A stretch of DNA of 64,000 nt from Rhynchopus sp. YZ270_cl-10. Its lineage: Eukaryota; Euglenozoa; Diplonemea; Diplonemida; Diplonemidae. The stretch lies in NCBI GenBank assembly GCA_964035575.1, contig OZ037849.1:806001-870000 (forward strand), given 5' to 3'. Both the position numbers and the translations under genes were made by a program. This document shows positions 51,287 through 62,294 of this stretch, piece after piece (positions within the stretch are counted from its first letter, which is position 1; every line of letters starts with the position of its first letter). The notes beneath the pieces are model-generated. The model ran no database searches. It was given only the letters and a program-made list of their open reading frames with translations, and was not told where the DNA came from.

Positions 51287-52247
51287 ATGTGCTGCATTGA
51301 GACCACCCCGTCTGCGACGCTGTTGATTCCTGTTCCGCAGAGGCGTAAGCGTGTGGGGCGTGTGCTTCGCCGCAAGCCTCTACCCCCGCTCACGTCCCCC
51401 ACGTGGTGCTGTGACCCAGCTTTCCTCTGGTTCACAGAAGCCGTGCACGACGGTGAGTTTGCGCAGGCGGAGGCACTCATTCGCGACCTGCGTACACCCA
51501 ACGTGGAGCACCTTGGCCAGACACCCCTCGGGGTTGCCGTCAAGGCTCTCTCCATCCCTCTCTGCAAGGCACTGTTGAAGGCAGGCGCAGCGCCGGACTT
51601 TGGTGGTATGGTAACACAAAACTCTTTGGGGAAAAAGGTAGTACCCTATTCAAAATGGACCGCAAAACCGAAAAAAAAATCCTGAAAAGGTCGAATTTGA
51701 TAATTTTTATGAAATCCAGTATATCTGAGGGTATCCTAACAAATCATTCCCCAAAAACTTTTTTCAACCCCATTCAGGACGTCCCTCTCTTCATGCCCTT
51801 GCCGGGACCTGCGTGAAGGCGACCCCCGAGGTTCTTACCGTTGCTTCCCTTCTGATTGCTGCTGGCGCAGATGTGAACGCAACGTACGATGAAACCACTG
51901 CGCTGTATTGGGCAGGGTGCAACGGCCACGCTGCGTTGGTTGAGATGCTTATCGAGGGTGGTGCCGACGTGAACCGCACGGACTACCGTGGACGCGGCGC
52001 ACTGTGGTACGCTGCACAGTGTGGCCACCTCGAAGTGCTCGCAACTCTGCTCATGCACGGCGCCGACACAACCCAGGTGTCCACCACCGGAGGCCCCCTC
52101 CACGTCACCTGCAAGGAAAACAAAGCAGAAGTCATCACTCTTCTCGACGTTCACCGTCCCAGAGAATCTTGGGTCTCCTGCCGTAACGTTAGTGTTTCTG
52201 CGATGCTCACAGTTGCACTGTATATGTCGAGAGTGCTCCGGAGGTAA
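51287..52247 (+). CDS. Ankyrin-repeat protein, two exons
   Basis: Exon 1 (51287-51605) and exon 2 (51778-52247) join in frame across an intron that starts GTATGG and ends CATTCAG, giving 262 residues. The splice restores GRPSLHALAGTC in an ankyrin repeat. About five ankyrin units are visible, with clear ones at LIAAGADVNATYDETTALYWAG, HAALVEMLIEGGADVNRTDY and HLEVLATLLMHGADTT. The basic N-terminus (PQRRKRVGRVLRRKPL) could be a nuclear or membrane-binding patch. The C-terminus is short and hydrophobic (VSVSAMLTVALYMSRVLRR), possibly an anchor. Ankyrin repeats mediate protein binding; the partner is unknown. Confidence 0.85.
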
Positions 52248-52710
52248 AGGAAGAAGAGGAGAACGAGAAAGAAAATAAAAGGTTTTTGGAAAGTGTGGAT
52301 TTTATTTTTTGGTCCACGTTTTTTTTTGGTGAAGTTGTTGAAGAAGTTGGAGCAGGGTGGTGCTACCTTGTTGAAGGTCACTAAGCCTGGTTTTTTGAGG
52401 CTCAGGATTTCCAGCTTTGCAAACTTTTGAAAAAAGACGTTTTTGTTTTGAGTCCCAGAGAGGGCCATCTTTTTTTTGCAATTTTTTTTATTTTTATTTT
52501 CGTCGGCGTTATCTTGTCTACGTGGGCAATATTTTTCTGTTCCGTTATTTTCACATTTTTTTTTCCATTACATCCGTCTGGGGGGGGTAACCCTTCACCC
52601 CCCCATCCCCAGCTTCAGTTGCTTTGTTCTGTGTGTTTTTTTTCTCTTTTATTTATTGGATTGGAAATGAGTTTGGTTCCGAGTCCGTCAATGAATTTGA
52701 TCAAAAAAGG

Positions 52711-52760
52711 TGTGGCGCATCCTCAGATGTGCCACAATAACCAACCAAGATTTCAAAAAA
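52711..52760 (+). repeat. H3-type hairpin with changed but paired stem
   Basis: TGTGGC/GCCACA and CATC/GATG form an unbroken stem around CTCA; the tail AACCAACCAAGATTTC and an A-run follow. Stem bases differ from other H3 copies on both sides. Confidence 0.65.
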
Positions 52761-54242
52761 AATAACAAAGTTAACCTTGTTAGTCCATCCAGTATCCCAC
52801 TTACTCAACCCACCTTTTTCCTTTTCTTTCCCCATTTTTTTTTTCCTTCGCAAAATCTTTCCTGAAAAAACGCCATTTCCACCGGGATTTGGTGGCAAAC
52901 AAAACGAAGAAAAAAAATCGGATTATATTTCGTGCAACTAAATATCAGCCTTTTTGTTTTCGGCAAGCCAACTCTGCAACCGATTCAGAAATCACATAAG
53001 AGATAATTTTCTGCGACCGACCGGGAAAATTATGTGATATGATGTCAATGTTAAAACGTGACCATGACATTTCAAAAAATTTCTCAGAAGTCATCCTCGG
53101 ACCTGACCTACACTGATGGAAGATGCTGGATGGCCGTAAGACTTCGGGATGGAGACCCCCCTGCTCGGTGGAGAGGTAGTTCACACTGGGCGAATACAAT
53201 TCTCGAGAAACATCATTTCATGGCTAAACCACGCTTAGTTATTTTTTGATTACGTTTTTGCGCCCCACCCTGGGAATTTCATCTCTGAAGCGTTCTAGAT
53301 TTCTAAAATTTATCGTAGCAGTTCAGATCTCGAATTTCATCTGAAATTATTCCAGAGATCAAAACACGATTTCCCCCCATCGCGGTTGAGCGATTCGGTA
53401 AAGCTCAATCAAACAAAAAGAGTTTGGCGTTACGAAAACAAAAGTGATGTTTTTTTTTACAGCACTTACCATTTTTATTTTCTTTTTACATTTTTTGCAT
53501 TGATTTTGACCCAACTTTTTTGGGTCTTTGGGGAAAGGGACTACAAAAAAAAAACGCAACACAAAAAAGGGATTTTCCCAAAAAAAACTGATTTTAAGCA
53601 ATACCACACACACACACACAAAGCATACAATCTCTCCGATGAAGAGAAGAGAAAGAGAAAGAGAGAGAGGGCTACACCGATGAAAAATACCAAAAACACA
53701 CATTATGATACCAAATCAGTAGCCCTCTAGGAAGGGTTTTGGGCCAGCACGAAGGTTCAAGAAAGCTTTTTTTTTTCTTAAGGAAAAAACTGTGTGCTAT
53801 GTGCACTATGTGGAAAATGTGAATGTGTGTCCTCTTTTTTTCTCCCTCGAGGGATACAATACAATGTACGAAATTATTGGGAGTGTGGCAGGTTCATTTT
53901 TAAAGATATGTGTGCGCACGAGAGAGACACATTCAGATCTGACAAAGAAGTCTTTTATTTATTTTTTTAGACCAGCCACATTCCTTCAAAATAAAATTCC
54001 CCAATTTGCTGCAAACAAACACCACTTTTTTCCGTTGATAGGTCAAAAAAAAAGAGTGTGCGGACACACCTGCCACTCCCTATATGAGAACTGTCAGCAA
54101 GAGAAAAAAAAAATACCAAAAAGTCGGGCCGACTCGGCCCAACGACCATCTATGAAAAAAGGGGACAAATTTTATTCTGACATTTTTTTAAATCCGTTTT
54201 TTAACACTCCTTCACCTCCTTGAAACCCCACCCCCACCTCCA

Positions 54243-54357
54243 CACGACGGTGAAGTAAATGGCTTGACTTGTGGTTTTACTTCTGGTTTCAACGTTGTAA
54301 ACCAACGGTGAAGCCAGAAGTAACACCACAAGTCAAGCCATTTACTTCACCGTCGTG
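54243..54357. repeat. 115-bp near-perfect long hairpin
   Basis: Arms of about 50 bp (CACGACGGTGAAGTAAATGG at the left and its complement at the right) differ at few positions and enclose CGTTGTAAACCAACG. It could be a MITE or the template of a long hairpin RNA. Confidence 0.85.
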
Positions 54358-54389
54358 CATCTTCTACCCCATACCCCCTCCCTCCTCCT

Positions 54390-54461
54390 GCTTCTAATCT
54401 GGCTCGTTTTTGTATTAACAATGATAGCTATTGTCTTGTTCTTTCAGCCAGATTAGAAAGC
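54390..54461. repeat. Inverted-repeat element, 72 bp
   Basis: CTTCTAATCTGGCT and AGCCAGATTAGAAAG at the ends, 33 bp after the long hairpin. Too small to assign. Confidence 0.6.
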
Positions 54462-54601
54462 ACCGTCCGTTTATCCGTTTTAAAATGTGTCGAAAACAGA
54501 AAGTGAAATATGGGATGTGAAGTGCACGAAGAAGGTTCCATCCTGTGAGGTCGAAACCTGACATTCACCTGATAATTCACAAAAAAAAACAAAGCAAAAA
54601 A

Positions 54602-54632
54602 AGTGTGGAGCACATCCTCGGGTGTCTTCACT
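54602..54632 (+). repeat. H3-type hairpin repeat
   Basis: AGTG...CACATCCTCGGGTGT...CACT, followed by AATAAAAAAAA; the usual CAACCAAG tail is replaced by an A-rich tail. Confidence 0.5.
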
Positions 54633-54774
54633 AATAAAAAAAAACAAAAGAACACAAAGACACAGAAAATCCCAACAACCAAGTATCCTAGCTTTTTTTA
54701 AAAGCAATCTTCCCCATTTTTTTTCTTTCGTTTTTCAAATTTTCTTCTTCCCCTGCTCATCTTTCTTTTTTTGA

Positions 54775-54812
54775 AAGTGGCTCAGCACTATTCGGCCTTT
54801 AGGACCAATCTT
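54775..54812 (+). ncRNA. H1-type hairpin with TGG/CCA outer stem
   Basis: AAGTGG pairs with CCAATCTT where most copies have GGTGA/TCATCTT; the inner arms are CTCAGC and GGCCTTTAGG. Followed by ATTTTTC. Confidence 0.5.
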
Positions 54813-55019
54813 ATTTTTCACTCTCGTTTGAACCACAGCTGGTTCCTCGTCAATGTTATGTGTTTTATATTTTTTTTTCCCCCTTCCCACTTCTCTTTCT
54901 TCTCATCGAAGCAAAGTTTTGCACTAAACAGTCGCAAAACCAAGTTTTTTTTTTTTTTTGTGTTCCACCCCTAATGGAGCACGTTGATCTTTTTTTTTTC
55001 AATCCTTTATTTATTCTTT

Positions 55020-55043
55020 GGCTAAGCACAGCGAAACTTAGCC
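55020..55043 (+). ncRNA. H1-type hairpin
   Basis: GGCTAAG pairs with CTTAGCC exactly around CACAGCGAAA; a T-run follows. Confidence 0.55.
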
Positions 55044-55066
55044 CCGCCCTTTTTTTTTCCCCCTCG

Positions 55067-55106
55067 AAGTGCCTTCGTTTTTTCAGAAGCGTTTGCACTA
55101 TCAATT
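55067..55106 (+). repeat. H2-type hairpin with changed stem
   Basis: AGTGC/GCACT outer and CTTC/GAAG inner stems (others have GCCT/AGGC), then GTTTGCACTATCAAT and a T-rich tract. Confidence 0.55.
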
Positions 55107-55160
55107 TTATTTTCTTCTTCTTTTCTTTTTTCCCCCCCAGTTTCCCCCCTTCTCCGCAAG

Positions 55161-55190
55161 GTACACTGTCCATGAGAGGGCTTTGTATTT
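55161..55190 (+). repeat. H5-type hairpin repeat
   Basis: GTACACTGTCCATGAGAGGG with CTTTGTATTTCAAGTCAA following; 55 bp after an H2 copy. Confidence 0.5.
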
Positions 55191-55941
55191 CAAGTCAATT
55201 TTTTTTTCTTATCCCCTTGGCTTATTCTAAAAAAAAAAACGTTTATTGTACAAAGGAATGAACTGTGGGTTTGTGAGTTTTTTTTTTTGTATCGGGAAGG
55301 ATCAGCACCTTGTTGATCACGCCCCCCCTTTTTTTTTTCGAAGCCTCCAGTATTTCCGACATTATTCAGTTCACCATGAGGGGATCCGTAACCCCCCCCC
55401 CAAGAAGAAAAAAACAAAAACAAAAGAAATATGAAGAAAAAAAAACCCCCCGTTTGTCCACCTATTCTCCTGCATCGTCGTCCCCTTCCCTGAGAAAATA
55501 CAAACGTATTTTTTTTTGTCTACCTTTTTTATGTACCTGGTAATCAAAAAAAAAACCCCTTCATTTCGTACAAAGACAGGCTTTGCCCAAATATTTGAGT
55601 ACAGGCCCTAATTACCCACCCAAGGTGGGTTCTTGAGGCGATTTATCGAAAGCAAACAAGAAAAAAATTATTTCATTTCCTCCCCCCCATCCCCCTTCTG
55701 TAGTTAGCTGTGTTGTGATGATTGCCTCATCATCATACGTAAAACACATTGCAATCCAGCTGTATTGTGATGTGTATTATGTATTATGGGCAATTATGGT
55801 ACAGCTACTATTACCCTCTCCGAAAAAATGGGTTTTTGCTGAAGTCGGTCCGACTGCGAAACCCAACAAAATAGACTCCCCCGGTATGTACCAAAAAAAA
55901 GCTCCTAAAAAGTAAACTAGGTGTTCGTTCCACCCCCCCAT

Positions 55942-56059
55942 CTAGGTTGTAAAATTCGGATAGTTCGTATAATACGGTACAATACCGTATTATACGGTAA
56001 TCGTTTTATACGAATAATACGGTATTCGGTCGGGGCCGAGCACGTTTTATACAACCTAG
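55942..56059. mobile_element. MITE-like inverted-repeat element
   Basis: CTAGGTTGTA and TACAACCTAG bound a core of nested CGTATAATACGGTA palindromes. Both sides are flanked by C-runs. No coding capacity. Confidence 0.6.
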
Positions 56060-56256
56060 ACCCCCCCATCCTTCGTTGTTTAAACTTTCGCAGGGTTTTT
56101 TCTAGGGGGAGCGGGGGGGGACGGCGTCCCCCCCCCAGATTTTGGGGGGAAATTCGTCCCCCCCCGGGGGGGGACGAATTTTTGACTTGGGAAAAAAGGA
56201 TATGGGGGGTGGTTGGGGGTCACCCGCACAGACCCCCATTTGGGACACCACGTACG

Positions 56257-56740
56257 AAGAGGATATAGCGAGGTGAAGTTTCAGACCGTGCCCCCAATTC
56301 ACCCAATCTTTGCACCATTTGACGGACCGAACAAAGAGTGAGAATAAGGGATCGGCAAAAATAAAAAAGTAGCGTACCGTGCGCCTGCGGCGCAGCTCAA
56401 AACTTATGAGCGGAATACCACAGCCCTCTACCATAGTTTGGCTGTAAAAATGTTCAATTTTAGGTCACAATTTTTTGAAATGTTGCGTACCGTGGCTTCG
56501 CCAGAAAGTTCTGATATCATGACCGCCGTTTCTTCTTGTACTGAGGGAAGGTTCCGTGGAACATGAGAAAAAGGGTTGGTTTGGTCCTTGATGTACGTTA
56601 TCATCCCGCGTTATCACGTATTTACGTGAAATGAACAGACTTTTTTGCGCGGAGCGCGAAAATTTTTGACCCCTTTTTGGACATATCTTCACGGTTTTGG
56701 AAAAATTTTCCATGAAGATAAGCGGAAACCCCGCTTGCAC
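56257..56740 (+). repeat. Dispersed ~470-bp repeat (copy 2)
   Basis: Same order of landmarks as 8188-8660, with a few extra short insertions. The copies are 48 kb apart. The immediately upstream C/G-rich stretch (56110-56180) contains inverted CCCCCCCGGGGGGG-type tracts. Confidence 0.9.
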
Positions 56741-57008
56741 CTGCGAAAAAAAAAATTTTTGGGTGGTTTTTTTGCGTCCCCCCCCAGATCTGAAAAAAAA
56801 AATCCTAGAAAAAACCCTGATTTCGTAAAAAAAAAAAAATCCCCCTCCTCTCCCATTCAAAAATCCTCCTCGTTGTTAGTATGTTTTGTTTTTCTTTTCT
56901 TGTAAAGATGTGTATCCTTCCCCCTTCCCCCGTTCCCTCAAGGAATTTCTCGAGTTTCGTATGTTTGGGGGATTTTTAAAAAGTGACAAAAAAAAAAAAA
57001 AACCTTCT

Positions 57009-57080
57009 GTAGTACATAGGCTTCGGCCGTCATTGAGTACAGATCGTTATACCAGTAGGTATAACGTGATTGTCGATACA
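57009..57080 (+). repeat. H4-type repeat
   Basis: GCTTCGGCCGTCATTGAGTA, then CAGATCGTTATACCAG. A relative at 60566 has GCCTCCGGGCGACATTGAGA, then CAGATCGTTATCCCAG. GCCTTCGGGCGAC at 62265 and TTATACCAG near 63756 may be fragments. Confidence 0.5.
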
Positions 57081-58703
57081 ACAAAAAGGGTAAACAAAAA
57101 GTGGTCGCACTGTGAGTTATGAGTACAAAAATCCCCCCCTCTTTGGTGGGTGAGTTGTCAATACCACAATTTAATTAAAAAAAAAAAAGGTTGGCTAAAA
57201 AAATGTGTGATTTTTTCATAAACCCAAAGACAAGCAACAGTTTTGGAGCTGTTCTTTGGAAAAATCGGGGAGGGTGGTTGTTTAAAAAAAATTGATCTAG
57301 TTTGGGGTTCTATACTAAAATGTCTCGTTTTCTGTTCTTCAAATCTTCAAACAAAAATAAGAAGCCGAAGAAAAGAAAGCAGCATACGCGATTAACCCAA
57401 ATGCTTTCTGTTCTCCTGAAAGTTCATGAATCTATTTTTTTTTTTTTCCAACCTTTTTTTCTCCCGTCGGAGAATTACGCAACTGTCAATCCATTTTTTT
57501 TTTTTTGTCAATTTTCCACAAAAAATTCTTTTCCATTTTTTTGTACACACCTTTTGTTTGATTCTATCTTTCTCAACCGTTGTTACTACGTTTTTTTTTT
57601 TTTCTTCTTTTTTTTGGATGTGTTTCCCCCCCCTTTTTTTTTTGTATGCTTTCTCTTCTTTGAATGGAAAGTATATGAAATTTGATCTTATTTTTCTCCA
57701 TTCCCTTCCCGTTGTCACTACAGAAGGTTGTTTTGTGCTCCCTTTGCACGAAACAGCTTTCATCTCACACACACACAAACTCTTTTTTTTTTTTTTTTTG
57801 AATTGTAATAAGAAATACCTTTTCCTTGTTGATACCTATACCTGTACTTTCCCTTCATTGAACGTATAGGTATAGGTTATACTATTTTCTCTCTTTTCAA
57901 GATGACAGTAATCTCAAAAGGCGTGTGTCACCAGGCTCTTATAGGATTGATTACCCACGGATTTTTTTTCTTTGTGCGTTTTTTTTTTTGAGGCTCTGGA
58001 GTTCAGCTTTTTTCCCCACTTTCGTTAACCTATTTTCCCCCCTCCTCCTTTTGGTGGGTGGAAATTAAACAGAGCACAAAGCACTTTCAAAACATACAAA
58101 AAACATTTTCAAACCCCCCTCCTTTTGGTAGGATTTTTTTTTTTTGCCACCCAAAAAAACAATGATTTTGTTTCAATTTCCGAAGCAATCCAAGGTGGGT
58201 TTACTTACTCTTTATTTTTTTTAAAAATTTTACTCAGTTGCATTTCATTTGTTCAAGTTTTCTTTACTTTGTGCGCTACAGTTGGAGAGCCGGAGGCGGT
58301 ACACAGAACGCTACCGCTACCAACCCACGCACTATCCCTGCTGAAAGCGGGGGGAAATAAGTAAAAATGAAAGTGGGGAGAAAAAAAAAAAGCGTTGCTA
58401 CAGAGTGAAAATATCGGATTGGATAATCCAAGATACAGAGACCCCTGGCTGATTCACCACCCTTTTTTTTTCTTCTTCAGTTATCTTCCGTTTCGCTTTT
58501 GATCCACTGTTTTCTATTAAAAAAAAAATTCTCCTTCTCATTTCAATGAGCTTTTAAAGGTGACTAAGCAAGCATCGGGGGTTACCCTTGATTTTTTTTG
58601 TTGGGGTTGTTCCTTACTCTTAACGGAGTGGGGAAAACAACTGCTGTTTGCGAGGAAAAAAAGGCTCTCATATTTTTATCTTTCTTCAGCCTGGCGCATT
58701 TAT

Positions 58704-58738
58704 AAGGTGACTAAGCACGAGAGGCTTAGGATCATCTT
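58704..58738 (+). ncRNA. H1-type hairpin, best consensus copy
   Basis: AAGGTGA/TCATCTT extends outward by TAT/ATA to a ten-pair outer stem; inner CTAAGC/GCTTAG, loop ACGAGAG; then AACTTTTATTTT. A weaker copy follows at 58832-58867 and a partial one precedes at 58557. Confidence 0.7.
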
Positions 58739-59320
58739 ATAAACTTTTATTTTATATCTAGTCGGTTGCTGAAAAGATGTGAGTCAAAAAAACAGATCCC
58801 ACGGCATATTCACTCATGGTTTCATTTGCAAAGGTGACTAAAGCACAGAGAGGCTAAGGTATATCTTTGTAATTTTTTTCCTTTAAGGGGTGTGTTAAGG
58901 GGGGGGGGTCTTGACTGCTCATTTCTTGGTGGATACATTTTTTTCTTTTTTCTTTTCTTTCAAAAAAAAATGCCATTATAGTTTTCGCTTTCCCCCTCTC
59001 TCTGTCGCTCTGCAGACTTTTGAGGTAGAAAGCAAGCAAAACAACAATGGCAAAAGCTCTCCTGTTTTTTCTTTTTTCTTTCTTCTTTTTTTTAAATTCC
59101 CTTTCGAAGGTGACTTATCAGGAAGAGGCTTTAGGAGGGGTTTTTTTATATCTTCCACAAACCTTTTCTTTCGTTTTCGTTTTTTTTTTTTTTTTTTTTT
59201 TTTTTGCTTTTCTTTTTTTTATGTTCATTGTTTCTTACTACACAGAAGGAGGGCTGTGGTGAGCTGTACCTTCAGTTCTCTGATCATCTCTCTATCTCTT
59301 TCTTCTTCGTTTAAAGTAAT

Positions 59321-59352
59321 TGAGGTGGCCAAGCCAGGGTAGGGTCATCTCA
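59321..59352 (+). ncRNA. H1-type hairpin with TGAG/CTCA outer stem
   Basis: TGAGGTG/GTCATCTCA with GCC/GG inside; AATAAACTTTTC follows immediately, giving a canonical AATAAA. The loop is shortened. Confidence 0.55.
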
Positions 59353-59524
59353 ATAAACTTTTCTTTAATTTTCTTTATAACATATAAACTACTACACCGG
59401 TTACAGTGGAAATATATTTTAAAAAAAAAAAAATTCAATGGGTGAGCTGTCTTGCTTTTGAATATTTTAGTTTTCTTTTAATTCAGCGTTTTTTAAGGCA
59501 AAACTCTGTACAGAAAACCAGAGG

Positions 59525-59655
59525 CAGTGATCGAAAAATACTAAAATACGTACTGCTACGTATTAATACGCATTCGTATTGATACGTAATGAGTGGGGGG
59601 GGTAAGCCACGTATTACGTATTTTTACGTATTTTGCCACGTATTTTAGATCACTG
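59525..59655. mobile_element. Non-autonomous hAT-like element
   Basis: Termini CAGTGATC and GATCACTG with subterminal TAAAATACG/CGTATTTTA; the interior consists of GTATTAATACG-type palindromes. Flanks ACCAGAGG and TCCAGAGG form an 8-bp duplication with one mismatch. No transposase. Confidence 0.7.
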
Positions 59656-59704
59656 TCCAGAGGGGGTTTGCTTTGTCGCTAACAAAATATATTTTCCACA
59701 ACGG

Positions 59705-59812
59705 CCACCTGATTTTTACCCCGCGTATAGGTGCGTACCGGGCACGTACAGGAGCGTCTAGGGTCCTTTTCGGTTCCAAAGGGCGCCTGTATGCGGGGTA
59801 AAAATCAGGTGG
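59705..59812. mobile_element. MITE with perfect 20-bp termini
   Basis: CCACCTGATTTTTACCCCGC and its exact complement at the right end. Similar starts occur at 37750 and 62104, so CCACCTGA-type termini define a small family. AACG lies just outside both ends, one base off on the left. Confidence 0.75.
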
Positions 59813-60525
59813 AACGCTCTCTTATTTATAGAAGTTTTGAAGACAAAAAAGGGTGTGATTATTGATTTATTTTTCGAGAAACCTCCCATCTTGTTTCAAC
59901 CATTTTTCATTTTATTCACTCCATTTTTTTTTTTTTTTGTATTTTATTGTCGTGTCAAAAAAAAAAAAACAAAACAAAAAGAACCCAGCAGTGGCAAAAG
60001 ACACTTTGATAGGTGTCTTGCCCCGCTTAACGAAAATTTTGAGAAACAACGAAATTACAAAAAGAAAAAAAATCTCCTTTTTTGTGTGTGTTTTCCTCCC
60101 TTCTTTTTTTTCCTTTGATATCCCCCTAACAGTGGGGGGCAGGGTTATCTCAGAGATGGACTGAAGAAAATAACTTCAATTTCACAGAATTAAAAACAAG
60201 CGTTACAACAGAGTATCCCATAGTATGGTAGTCTGGGAGTCGGGCTTTTTCGACTCTTTTTTCCCCCCCTCCAGTTGTCAATTCGGCACCATCTATGGAA
60301 TTTCACCCCTTTTTCACCCTTCAAAAAATAAACAAAACAAACTTTCAAACCCCCCTTTGATGATCTGCTCCTTCTGTCTTCACCCTTTTTCTTTTCAAGG
60401 TCAAGGCAATGCGAGACTCAGACTCATCTGTTCAAACTTATAACTAAAAAAAAAAATGATTCCTGCCCACTTCTAGTTCTTTCTCACCCTTTTTATTTTA
60501 CTCTCCTTTTTTTGCTCTTTATTTC

Positions 60526-60559
<34 letters not shown>

Positions 60560-60565
60560 TACTCC

Positions 60566-60640
60566 ATCTCAGTCCAAAAGCCTCCGGGCGACATTGAGAC
60601 AGATCGTTATCCCAGGTGCAAAGTGAGATGATTTTATGCT
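60566..60640 (+). repeat. H4-type repeat
   Basis: Second clear copy of the 57.0-kb repeat, placed directly after a 27-base A-run. Confidence 0.5.
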
Positions 60641-61604
60641 TTCAAAAATTCTCTTTTTGTTGTTTTTTTTTTCATATCTCACCAGACCTTCATAGCAAAG
60701 TGTATGTGTGTTGTACAAAAAAAAAGAGAATTTGTCTTTGTAGTTGAGGGGTACTTATTATTCAGGTCCAATTTTCTTTTCTTTTCGTACGGTAACAAAT
60801 AAGGGGTCATTTATAAAGGCTGCAAAACGCTCATTTGTGTGCTAGCAAATGACCCCCAAAAAAGATAAATAAAAATCCTAGGATATTGCCAAAGCAAAAA
60901 AAAAAAGGAAAAAAATGAGAAGATGGGAGCTTGTTTAGTTTCTTTTTTGGACTCAGGTAGCTACGTGCCGTGAAGGCGATCGTGTGCTTATCCACAAAGT
61001 ATCAGTCAAGGTTGTCCTTACAGACGCCGAAGCGACTACCGCGTGGTTTCCTTTTCCTTAAAAAAATTCTAAAAAAAAAAGGGCAATTTCATGATATTTC
61101 TTAGAACAACATTTGATACCGGAATTCAAAAGAGAGGATCTGTCTTGAGTATTTCGCACCCCTCTTCCTTTGATGACGTAATAAGCAGATTTCTTTCATC
61201 TTTCAAAAAAAGAATTTTTTTTTCTCTGATTGAATTAATTCTCTATTCATTCACTCCTCCTCCTCCTCCGAACAACGGAACCCCAGATGTACCAGCAGGG
61301 CCACTTGACTCCTTCTTTATTTTTTTTTCTGTCTTTCCCTGTTTGAGTTTTTACCCCCCCTTTTCAGCTTCACTTTTTTTTCCCCCCCTCCCCTTCCCAT
61401 CGTCGCCTGATTTACCCAACTAAAAGAATCGTTATTTTAGACGAGAGGGGCGGGGAAAATGTCGTTTTTATTAAAAAATGGAAGAAAAAATGTATTTTTT
61501 TGTTTTGGGGAGACGATCGCTGCACTATGTATCGTATTAGTGTTTATTGTTACGTTTTTTTTTTATGTTTTTTGTTTAAATTTTTAGTACTTTCGGGCAG
61601 CTAG

Positions 61605-61646
61605 TAAGATGACTTACCACGAGAGGCTTAGGTTAGGGTCATCTTA
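61605..61646 (+). ncRNA. H1-type hairpin with fully Watson-Crick outer stem
   Basis: TAAGATGAC pairs with GTCATCTTA without wobble; the loop region has ACGAGAGGCTTAGG with a small TTAGG duplication; TAAACCTTTTTTT follows. Confidence 0.65.
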
Positions 61647-62103
61647 TAAACCTTTTTTTTTTTTTGTGGTCCAAAGCGATAAACGAAAAAATTGTTTTTC
61701 ATTGTTTTCTTTTTATTCTTCATAACCTGAAGTTAGTTACTATTTTTGTGTCCAACGAGGCATATTCACCTTTCACGATTCGTTTGTTTGTTTGTTTGTT
61801 TTGTAAATAATATTATAACGGTTACAACTTTTCATAAAAACCCCATCTTTCAAAAAAGCAGTGGCAGGTCTCCTGTCTATAACTCAAAGAAAAACAAAAA
61901 TGTTTATAAGCCATACTAAGATAGTTGTTGTGATTATCTTTTCGTTGTGAGCGAAGTGCTTTTGGTATTTCAGAGAGGGAGAAGAGAAATACAAAATGCA
62001 AAAAAAGAAACGACAAAAAAAAAAACTTATTAAAACGCAAGCCCGAATTTCCTTCAACGTTATTAGAGGAGATATTATTGAAACGACAAAAATATGAATA
62101 CGG

Positions 62104-62216
62104 CCACCTGAATTTTTGCCTGAAATTTGGTGCAGTTGAATAAGGTTTTTTGGTGGTTAGTTAAACCCTTCCCCCCCCCAAACCCCTCCTCCAAGATTTC
62201 AGGTAAAATTAGGTGG
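62104..62216. mobile_element. MITE of the CCACCTGA family
   Basis: Left CCACCTGAATTTTTGCCTGA and right ATTTCAGGTAAAATTAGGTG are inverted relatives. 113 bp, noncoding. Confidence 0.55.
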
Positions 62217-62294
62217 GGGAAAATAACGATCTGTGTCATCTTTTTTTAAAAAAAAAGTACAAATGCCTTCGGGCGACGCTGTGCGCAGAACCTA

